NCBI GenBank assembly: GCA_030619415.1
Contig: JAUXBM010000027.1
Span: forward strand, 1-10,861
Source: Chlorobiota bacterium
GTDB taxonomy: Bacteria > Bacteroidota > Bacteroidia > Bacteroidales > F082
Reading direction: 5' to 3'
DNA: 10,861 nt
The number at the start of each line of letters is the position of its first letter. The first letter of the stretch is position 1. Shown piece after piece: positions 1-6,002 of the stretch. The notes below the pieces were generated by a model. The model did no database searches. It had not been told where the DNA came from and saw only the letters and a list, made by a program, of their open reading frames with translations. The position numbers and the translations under genes were made by a program.

Positions 1-524
1 AGGAGTGTTTGCTGCATGCCGGTGTTGTAATTGGTGCCGACGGATTTGGTTTTGCTCCGCAGCAGGACAAAAATTACAGGAAAGTACCCCAGATTGGCAA
101 TGTGGTTATTGAAGACAAAGTGGAAATTGGCGCAAATGCCTGCATCGACCGGGCTACGCTAGGATCTACAATTATCAGGAAAGGGGCCATTATCGACAAC
201 CTTGTTCAGATTGCCCACAATGTTGAAATAGGTGAAAATACGGCAGTCGCAGCGCAAACCGGAATATCGGGATCAACCAGGATTGGTGATAATTGTATTC
301 TTGCCGGGCAAACCGGTTTCGCCGGTCACTTGACTATTGCCAACGGAACAATCATAACAGCCCAGTCGGGTGTTGGCCGAAACATCAAACAGGAAAATAC
401 AATTTATGAGGGATCACCGGCATTCAGGCATAAAGATTTCCAAAAATCATATATTCATTTTCGCCGCTTGGACGAGCTTGTAAAACGCGTCAATGAACTT
501 GAGAGGAAGTTGAAAGAGAAGTAA
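1..524 (+). CDS. lpxD: UDP-3-O-acylglucosamine N-acyltransferase LpxD, 5'-truncated by window edge
   Basis: LpxD transfers a (3R)-hydroxyacyl chain from acyl carrier protein to the 2-amine of UDP-3-O-acylglucosamine, the third step of lipid A synthesis, in the cytoplasm. The reading frame is open back to base 3, so the gene begins outside the window; about 173 C-terminal residues of a usual 340 or so are visible. They form a left-handed beta-helix of hexapeptide repeats (I-G-x-x-x-x type) with the LpxD signatures GADGFGFAP near bases 39-60 and [11 protein letters not shown]. The motif DNLVQIAHN carries the catalytic histidine (codon 216-218, equivalent to E. coli H239), and GFAGHLTI carries the second conserved histidine (codon 327-329, equivalent to H276). 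The C-terminus is a charged helix ([21 protein letters not shown] region) typical of the trimer's tail. Both active-site histidines are present, so this is probably the functional housekeeping LpxD. The TTG at base 9 is internal, not a start. Confidence 0.93.
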   Translation, partial: ECLLHAGVVIGADGFGFAPQQDKNYRKVPQIGNVVIEDKVEIGANACIDRATLGSTIIRKGAIIDNLVQIAHNVEIGENTAVAAQTGISGSTRIGDNCILAGQTGFAGHLTIANGTIITAQSGVGRNIKQENTIYEGSPAFRHKDFQKSYIHFRRLDELVKRVNELERKLKEK

Positions 525-574
525 GTTGTAAGCCCGAGGCCGGATGACTGAAGTTAGAAACTACCCAGTTTTTA

Positions 575-607
575 TTTCACGCCGCGCCGCCGCGCTGCCG
601 TGTGAAA
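575..607. repeat. GC-rich hairpin in AT-rich spacer
   Basis: TTTCAC (575-580) pairs with GTGAAA (602-607). The G+C-only core between them can fold further: GC 581-582 with GC 597-598, and GCGC 584-587 with GCGC 592-595 around a CGCC loop. This core stands out sharply from the surrounding A+T-rich spacer. No T-run follows the hairpin on either strand, so it does not look like an intrinsic terminator. It resembles a dispersed palindromic intergenic element, but copies elsewhere cannot be seen from this window. The rest of the 525-802 spacer holds no credible gene. Confidence 0.5.
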
Positions 608-688
608 AATGAATTGTCCAATAACTTGAGACCTGAAACGAGCATCATTTCACCGATTCAACCATTTTCCAATTCCCCATTTTCCCTA

Positions 689-706
689 TTCAACCAGTTC
701 AACCAG
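689..706. repeat. 9-bp tandem direct repeat (TTCAACCAG x2)
   Basis: TTCAACCAG occurs twice back to back at 689-697 and 698-706, and an 8-bp copy (TTCAACCA) lies at 657-664. Between them is a C/T-rich run with repeated CCCATTTTCC-like units. This looks like low-complexity spacer drift or decayed repeats upstream of the lpxC-fabZ promoter. No function can be assigned. Confidence 0.45.
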
Positions 707-752
707 CAGCCAGAAACAAGTAACAACTAAGTAACCGCTTTATTAATTTTAC

Positions 753-760
753 TACTTTTG
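753..760 (+). promoter_or_regulatory. Bacteroidota -7 element for the lpxC-fabZ operon
   Basis: TACTTTTG followed by CAC matches the Bacteroidota sigma-ABfr -7 consensus TAnnTTTG. It lies 42 nt before the lpxC-fabZ ATG, giving an expected leader of about 35 nt that includes an 8-T run (767-774). No TTTG-type -33 box is visible at the usual 19-21 nt spacing, so the call rests on the -7 box and its position. It would drive lpxC-fabZ, lpxA, efp and the second lpxD-like gene. Confidence 0.6.
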
Positions 761-802
761 CACAACTTTTTTTTAAACCAATAATCACCTTTTATAATTT
801 CA

Positions 803-2206
803 ATGTCGGCAAAGCAGAGGACTATTAAAAAGCCAGTAACTGTGGCTGGTGCAGGATTGCATACCGGGCAGGTCGGCAAAATGACTTTCCTCCCTGCCCC
901 TGAATATCATGGCATCAAGTTCAAAAGAACAGATGTTGAGTCACAACCTGTTATAGAAGCAGATATAGACCATGTTGTGAGTACAGACAGGGGAACAACT
1001 ATCGGGATTAAAGGAACACATATTTATACCATTGAACATGTACTGGCAGCACTGATGGGCATGGGAATTGACAATGCCCTCATTGAAATTGACATGGAGG
1101 AAATCCCGATTAAGGACGGGTCTTCAAAATATTTTGTTGAAGCCTTGAAAAAGGCCGGAATTCAGGAACAAAGTGCGCCGAGGGAATATCTTACGATTAA
1201 AGAAAGAATTGAATTTGAAATTCCTGATAAAAAAGTAAAAATTATCGCTGAACCTGCTGATGAATTTTCCATAGAGGTTATCATTGATTTCGAAACAAAA
1301 GTGTTGGGCGAACAGAAAGCCGAACTTCAAAATATTGAGAATTTCACAAAGGAGATATCCGGGTGCAGAACGTTTGTGTTTCTGCACGAGTTGGAGTACC
1401 TATTAAGCAATAACCTGATCAAGGGCGGCGACCTGAGCAATGCCATCGTTTTCGTAAACAGGAAAGTAGAGCAGGATGAACTTGACCGTCTGGCCGATCT
1501 TTTTGATCAACCGCGGGTTCAGGTGAAAAGTGAAGGTATATTAAATAACCTCGATCTGTATTTTGAAAACGAACCGGCAAGGCATAAATTGCTTGATGTA
1601 ATTGGTGATCTTGCACTTCTTGGAAAACAAATCAAGGGCCACATTACTGCATACCGACCTGGCCATCACACGAACACCGAGTTTGCTAAAATTCTGAAAA
1701 AATACGATAACAATAATAGAGCTATGAGTATGAAACCACCTTTTGATATCTATACAGATCCTGTATATAATATCAATCAAATCAGGAAATTACTTCCGCA
1801 CAGGCCTCCCTTTTTATTGGTCGACAAAGTACTCGACGTCACCGACAAATATATTGTTGCAGTTAAGAATGTCACGATGAACGAACCGTTCTTTGTTGGT
1901 CATTTCCCTGACGAACCATTGATGCCGGGTGTACTTCTCGTGGAAGCCATGGTTCAGGCGGGTGGTATATTTGTGTTGCATCAACTCCCTGACCCGGAGC
2001 AGTATTCCACTTATTTTCTAAAGATTAACGAAGCCAGATTCAGACAAAAAGTTGTACCTGGTGATGTAATTGTTTTTGTGGTGGAATTGGCCGCACCAAT
2101 TAAACGTGGTATTTGCTCAATGAAAGGCAAAGCCTATGTGAATGACAAACTCGTAATGGACGGCAAGATGACAGCACAAATCACAAAAAACAAAGAAAAA
2201 ACGTAA
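803..2206 (+). CDS. lpxC/fabZ: Bifunctional UDP-3-O-acyl-N-acetylglucosamine deacetylase / (3R)-hydroxyacyl-ACP dehydratase (LpxC-FabZ fusion)
   Basis: This is a 467-residue two-enzyme fusion. Residues 1 to about 305 are LpxC, the zinc deacetylase that commits the cell to lipid A. EH at 78-79 gives the catalytic Glu and first zinc His. RHKLLDVIGDL supplies zinc ligands H261 and D265, and PGHHTN holds the catalytic His (H288). Residues about 317-460 are FabZ, which dehydrates 3-hydroxyacyl-ACP during fatty acid elongation. Its signatures are LLPHRPPFLLVD and GHFPDEPLMPG, with catalytic H367 and E381. Only about a dozen residues link the domains. The two activities compete for the same precursor branch: FabZ consumes (3R)-hydroxyacyl-ACP, while LpxA and LpxD need it. 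The fusion is common in Bacteroidota. The ATG lies in the promoter's expected leader without a clear Shine-Dalgarno site, as is usual there. The stop is 1 nt before lpxA. All expected active-site residues are present. Confidence 0.97.
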   Translation: MSAKQRTIKKPVTVAGAGLHTGQVGKMTFLPAPEYHGIKFKRTDVESQPVIEADIDHVVSTDRGTTIGIKGTHIYTIEHVLAALMGMGIDNALIEIDMEEIPIKDGSSKYFVEALKKAGIQEQSAPREYLTIKERIEFEIPDKKVKIIAEPADEFSIEVIIDFETKVLGEQKAELQNIENFTKEISGCRTFVFLHELEYLLSNNLIKGGDLSNAIVFVNRKVEQDELDRLADLFDQPRVQVKSEGILNNLDLYFENEPARHKLLDVIGDLALLGKQIKGHITAYRPGHHTNTEFAKILKKYDNNNRAMSMKPPFDIYTDPVYNINQIRKLLPHRPPFLLVDKVLDVTDKYIVAVKNVTMNEPFFVGHFPDEPLMPGVLLVEAMVQAGGIFVLHQLPDPEQYSTYFLKINEARFRQKVVPGDVIVFVVELAAPIKRGICSMKGKAYVNDKLVMDGKMTAQITKNKEKT

Positions 2207-2207
2207 A

Positions 2208-3005
2208 ATGAATCAACCTTTAGCATACGTACATCCACAAACCAAGATTGCAAAAAATGTTGTGATCGAGCCTTTCGTAAATATCGAAAAGAACGTCATT
2301 ATTGATGAAGGTACCTGGATCGGTTCAAATGTGACCATCATGGAAGGGGCACGAATTGGTAAAAATTGCCGGATTTTCCCCGGAGCGGTTATCGCTGCTA
2401 TCCCACAGGACCTAAAATTTGACAATGAGGATACTATTGTGAAAATTGGCGACAATGTAACCATTCGTGAATTCGCAACGATTAATCGTGGAACCAAAGC
2501 CAATATGGAAACCACCATCGGCAACAATTGCCTGTTGATGGCTTATGTTCACGTTGCGCACGATTGTATACTTGGCGACAATGTAATTCTGGCCAATGCA
2601 GCAACACTTGGCGGACACATTAAAATAGATGACTGGGCTATTATCGGTGGTCTGGCTGCTATTCATCAGTTCGTACATATTGGGACGCACGCTTTTATTT
2701 CTGGAGGGGGAATGGCCCGGAAAGATGTACCACCATTCTGCAAAGCCGGTCGTGAACCATTGGCATTTGCCGGTGTAAATTCCATTGGCCTCCGTCGTCG
2801 TGGTTATAGCAATGACAGGATAAATGCGATCCAGGATATTTACCGTATCCTGTTCCTGAGAGGACGAAATATCACGCAAAGTGTAAATTATATAGAGGCC
2901 AATATTCCATCAACTCCTGACAGGGATGAGATTCTGAGCTTTATAGCCACATCACAGCGCGGTATAATGAAAGGATTTACACGCATGAAAGACAGGCTGC
3001 AGTAA
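2208..3005 (+). CDS. lpxA: Acyl-[ACP]--UDP-N-acetylglucosamine O-acyltransferase LpxA
   Basis: LpxA performs the first lipid A step, adding a (3R)-hydroxyacyl chain to the 3-OH of UDP-GlcNAc in the cytoplasm. The 265-residue length matches the family (262 in E. coli). Hexapeptide repeats of the left-handed beta-helix fill about residues 5-185, followed by a helical C-terminal domain. Diagnostic motifs are AIPQDLKF, the catalytic segment VHVAHDC with H115 and H118 (E. coli H122 and H125), GGLAAIHQF and NSIGLRRRG. Aligned by hand to E. coli LpxA, the hydrocarbon-ruler position G173 is G166 here. A glycine there is known to allow long chains, so a long hydroxyacyl donor is inferred. The ATG is 1 nt after the lpxC-fabZ stop, implying translational coupling. 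Confidence 0.97.
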   Translation: MNQPLAYVHPQTKIAKNVVIEPFVNIEKNVIIDEGTWIGSNVTIMEGARIGKNCRIFPGAVIAAIPQDLKFDNEDTIVKIGDNVTIREFATINRGTKANMETTIGNNCLLMAYVHVAHDCILGDNVILANAATLGGHIKIDDWAIIGGLAAIHQFVHIGTHAFISGGGMARKDVPPFCKAGREPLAFAGVNSIGLRRRGYSNDRINAIQDIYRILFLRGRNITQSVNYIEANIPSTPDRDEILSFIATSQRGIMKGFTRMKDRLQ

Positions 3006-3035
3006 CGATTGAATTAAAGACAAACACGAAATAGT

Positions 3036-3602
3036 ATGGCAACAACAGCAGATTTTAGAAACGGATTGTGCTTTGAGCATAATGGAGAACTTTGGACAAT
3101 TAGCGAGTTCCAGCACGTAAAACCCGGAAAGGGACCTGCATTTGTCAGGACGAAGATCAAAAATGTAAAAACCGGCCGGACACTGTCAAATACATTTACT
3201 TCAGGGGTTAAAATAAATGTCCAGAGAATTGAAAACAGGAAGTACCAATACCTATACAACGAGGGTGATCTTTACCATTTTATGAATACACAGGATTACG
3301 AACAAACCTTTATCAATAAGGATATGATTTCTGCTCCTGAGCTTTTAAAAGAGGGGGAAAATGTGCAAATCGTTTTTCATGCAGAAACTGATACTGCCAT
3401 CTCCTGCGAAATGCCTACTTACGTTGTTCTTGAAATTACTTATACCGAACCGGGCGAAAGAGGCAATACGGCTACAAACACCTTTAAAAATGCTACAGTT
3501 GAAACTGGGGCAACCGTAAAAGTTCCGCTTTTTATTAACACCGGTGATAAGATCAAAGTTGATTCACGCAGTGGTGATTATTCTGAACGTGTAAAAGGAT
3601 AA
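3036..3602 (+). CDS. efp: Elongation factor P
   Basis: EF-P binds ribosomes stalled between the P and E sites and promotes peptide bond formation at consecutive prolines. The 188-residue length is typical. The N-terminal KOW-like domain (about 1-62) starts MATTADFRNGL and contains HVKPGKGPAFVRTK, whose loop tip lysine (K32) is the position modified in many bacteria. The two OB-fold domains follow (about 65-125 and 128-186), ending in the family motif TGDKIKVDSRSGDYSERVKG. The tip is Lys rather than the Arg of EarP-rhamnosylated forms; no EF-P-modifying enzyme is encoded here. It sits 30 nt after lpxA and 3 nt before the second lpxD-like gene, with no promoter of its own visible. I see only PP pairs and no PPP run in the neighbouring proteins, so a direct dependence of this operon on EF-P is not evident. 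Confidence 0.97.
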   Translation: MATTADFRNGLCFEHNGELWTISEFQHVKPGKGPAFVRTKIKNVKTGRTLSNTFTSGVKINVQRIENRKYQYLYNEGDLYHFMNTQDYEQTFINKDMISAPELLKEGENVQIVFHAETDTAISCEMPTYVVLEITYTEPGERGNTATNTFKNATVETGATVKVPLFINTGDKIKVDSRSGDYSERVKG

Positions 3603-3605
3603 TAA

Positions 3606-4535
3606 ATGGATTTCTATCGCCCTTTTGAGGTAAATGAAATTGCAGCGCTAATAGATGGCAAAGTACTTGGCAATATTAATGGCCAATGCACCGGCCTGAA
3701 CGAACTGCATGTAGTGCGGCCAGGGGACCTTACTTTTGTTGACCACCCAAAATATTATAGTAAAGTCCTGGATTCTGAAGCTACCTTTATTCTGATTAAT
3801 AAAGAAGTAGAGGCTCCTGAAGGAAAAACACTGATCTATCATGACAATCCGTTTGATGCATTTATAATACTAATCAATCATTTCAGACCATTTACGGCAA
3901 GCACACAATTGGTTAGCCAATCGGCCAAAATTGGAGAAGGCAGCATCATTCAACCAGGCGCTTTTATTGGAAATAATGTAAAGATTGGAAAAAACTGCCT
4001 CATCCATGCCAATGCCAGCATTTACGATCATGTTCAGATTGGTGACAATGTCATTATCCATTCTGGTTCTGTGATTGGCAGCGATGGCTATTATTTTCAG
4101 AAGCGCAAGGATGGCATGGTGAAATTTCAGTCGGGTGGAAGGGTAGTCATTGAGGATGATGTTGAGATTGGCGCATCTTGTTCGATTGACAAAGGCGTTA
4201 CGGGTGACACCATTATTGGAAAAGGCACTAAAATGGATAATCAGTGCCAGGTTGGTCATGATACAGTGATCGGGAAAAACTGCCTGATCGGCGCATTCGC
4301 CGCGATTGCAGGAGTTACATGTATTGAAGATGACGTTATATTATGGGCAAGGGTATCAATCAATAAAGACATTGTTGTTGGAAAAGGAACTGTACTTATG
4401 GCTACAGCCGGTTTAGATAAATCAGTAAAAGGCGGACAGGTATTGATGGGTGCTCCGGCAATAGATGTGCGAAAATACTGGAGGCAGTATGTTGCCGTTA
4501 AAAATTTACCCGATCTGCTTAAGAAAATAAAATAG
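3606..4535 (+). CDS. Second LpxD-like N-acyltransferase, diverged paralogue
   Basis: This 309-residue protein has full LpxD architecture: an N-terminal uridine-binding-type domain (about 5-95, FEVNEIAALIDGKV and PGDLTFVDHPKYY) and a left-handed beta-helix (about 103-285). VGHDTVIG keeps the catalytic histidine (H218). Several LpxD landmarks differ from the copy at the left edge: DGFGFAP is DGYYFQK (160-166), IDRA is IDKG (194-197), and the second conserved His falls at D255 in my hand alignment. It is also shorter than the usual 340 or so residues and lacks the long charged C-terminal helix. It may acylate a different sugar nucleotide, use a different acyl-ACP, or be a less active second LpxD. 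Bacteroidota often carry such a gene right after efp, so it is probably conserved. The ATG is 3 nt past the efp stop. I leave the symbol blank because the true substrate is unclear. Confidence 0.85.
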   Translation: MDFYRPFEVNEIAALIDGKVLGNINGQCTGLNELHVVRPGDLTFVDHPKYYSKVLDSEATFILINKEVEAPEGKTLIYHDNPFDAFIILINHFRPFTASTQLVSQSAKIGEGSIIQPGAFIGNNVKIGKNCLIHANASIYDHVQIGDNVIIHSGSVIGSDGYYFQKRKDGMVKFQSGGRVVIEDDVEIGASCSIDKGVTGDTIIGKGTKMDNQCQVGHDTVIGKNCLIGAFAAIAGVTCIEDDVILWARVSINKDIVVGKGTVLMATAGLDKSVKGGQVLMGAPAIDVRKYWRQYVAVKNLPDLLKKIK

Positions 4536-4548
4536 GATAACCTCTATT
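4531..4548. terminator. Weak palindrome spanning the two convergent stop codons
   Basis: AATAG (4531-4535) and CTATT (4544-4548) form a 5-bp stem around an 8-nt loop. The plus-strand stop TAG (4533-4535) and the minus-strand stop (TAG read from 4546-4544) lie within opposite arms. The stem is short and A+T-rich, and no T-run follows on either strand. It could be a weak bidirectional end point between convergent operons separated by only 8 nt, or chance. Confidence 0.2.
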
Positions 4549-5977
4549 CGGAAACCTGGTCAGGTTCGTCCAGATGATACACATCCAATGCAACAATTAT
4601 TGCGATAAAGCCCCAGAAAGGTACTGAAAGTTTATCCGTATCCAAAAAGTTATTCAACAGTCCATGCGTAAAATAGGTGATTAAACCCAGGGTCACCATC
4701 AGACTTAAAAATTTAACCTCTGTATTTCCTCTTTTATATACTCTTAAACCTGTATAAATCACATAGATCAGCAGTAGAATCACGATCAGCATTCCGGGAA
4801 TACCCATTTCTGAAAGGGGGCCGAGATATTCGCTGTGCGCATTGCCCTTGTCACCCAGGTTGGTACTAATAATGGTTTTTTCCTTCGCCATTTGATATGG
4901 AGCATACACAAACTGGTAGGTACCTGGCCCCCAACCTAATATAGGTCTTTCCTGATTAAGCCTGATTGCAGCCTGCCACCTGTTTATGCGCTCAAGGTTT
5001 GAGGCATCGGAAGTAATATTCGATATCGACTGAACATGTTCCACAAAATTAGCAGACGAATCCTGTTTATTCTTTTCTAACCTGTCAAGGATTTGCTGTT
5101 GAAATAAGGCGAATGTGCCAAAGAATAAAACAACAAACAACGCTACCCAATAAAACTTGATCCTCAGCATAACAATCAGAAATACAACAAATGCGCCAAT
5201 AACACTTATCCAGGCAGCCCGGCCATATGATAGTATTATCCCAACGATCATAATTACAAGTACAACGACAGCAAAAAACCGTGCCCGGGAAGTGATTCCA
5301 GGATAAAAAATAAATCCTGCAATAACCGGGAAGAACATTGCAAGGGCTGCCCCGTAAGCTGTGTGGTCATTATAAAACGGAGACATTACCCAGTGGCCGG
5401 CTTCTTCTTCAAACCCATACTTTGAATGTTGTATTAAAGTGTATAAAACAACCATCGATAGCGCAATGAGATAAAGCCACAGGAATTTTTTAATGTTGTC
5501 GATATTTTTAAATAAAATGACTGCAGCGAAATAAAACGGGATAACAAACCACAAGCGCGACAATAGATATTTTAGAGAAACGATCGGTAATTCGCTGGTC
5601 AAAGATGTGAGCATCATCCAGAACAATCCAATAAATATTACGTAAGAAATTGGATGTATTGTGACCCGTTTGTCGTAATTATTCTCAAAAATCAGGTTAG
5701 CCAGAAATATAAGTAACACGCCAAACATCAATGGTTCTGTAGGTAACGACACGCCCAGCCCCATCTCCATATCGGAAATATTGACTGCCAATGGCGTTAG
5801 AAAAGTGATGAACAGGATAATCTTATCGAGTGAAACAAGATAATAGTAGAAGACGATCAGCGCCACCGGTAATAGAAAGAACCAATAAATATCCTTTTCA
5901 AGAATCAAATAGAAATTTACCACAAGAAAAAGTGCGGTAAGTCCATAAACCCATACTATTTTGATTCTTTCTGTCAA
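4544..5977 (-). CDS. O-antigen polymerase/ligase family membrane protein (Wzy/WaaL-like)
   Basis: This inner-membrane protein (477 residues from the chosen start) has about 11-12 hydrophobic segments. A large periplasmic loop lies before the last membrane segments, the layout of the Wzy_C family. Landmarks are SYGRAAW (250-256), ERINRW (329-334), LGWGPGTY (347-354) and NAHSEYL (379-385). The last corresponds to the H-[NS]-x-x-L region that, with loop arginines, is needed for polymerase or ligase activity. Such proteins either polymerise undecaprenyl-linked repeat units (Wzy) or transfer finished glycan to lipid A core (WaaL); sequence alone does not separate them. The frame contains no ATG near its 5' end. 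A TTG at 6050-6052 would overlap the upstream gene by 50 nt, so I prefer the TTG at 5975-5977 (MTERIKIVWVYG). That leaves a 25-nt gap after the chain-length gene, suggesting co-transcription. It converges on the lipid A operon with an 8-nt gap. Confidence 0.85.
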   Translation of the reverse strand: MTERIKIVWVYGLTALFLVVNFYLILEKDIYWFFLLPVALIVFYYYLVSLDKIILFITFLTPLAVNISDMEMGLGVSLPTEPLMFGVLLIFLANLIFENNYDKRVTIHPISYVIFIGLFWMMLTSLTSELPIVSLKYLLSRLWFVIPFYFAAVILFKNIDNIKKFLWLYLIALSMVVLYTLIQHSKYGFEEEAGHWVMSPFYNDHTAYGAALAMFFPVIAGFIFYPGITSRARFFAVVVLVIMIVGIILSYGRAAWISVIGAFVVFLIVMLRIKFYWVALFVVLFFGTFALFQQQILDRLEKNKQDSSANFVEHVQSISNITSDASNLERINRWQAAIRLNQERPILGWGPGTYQFVYAPYQMAKEKTIISTNLGDKGNAHSEYLGPLSEMGIPGMLIVILLLIYVIYTGLRVYKRGNTEVKFLSLMVTLGLITYFTHGLLNNFLDTDKLSVPFWGFIAIIVALDVYHLDEPDQVSE

Positions 5978-6002
5978 TGTGCAGAATATTACTGAAATGC
6001 TC

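Noticed and set aside
575..607. Intrinsic terminator after lpxD
   Set aside because: The hairpin is strong but no T-run follows on either strand, and it starts 50 bases beyond the lpxD stop.
2412..2879. 155-codon minus-strand frame opposite lpxA
   Set aside because: lpxA on the other strand has complete family motifs and catalytic residues; this is a shadow frame.
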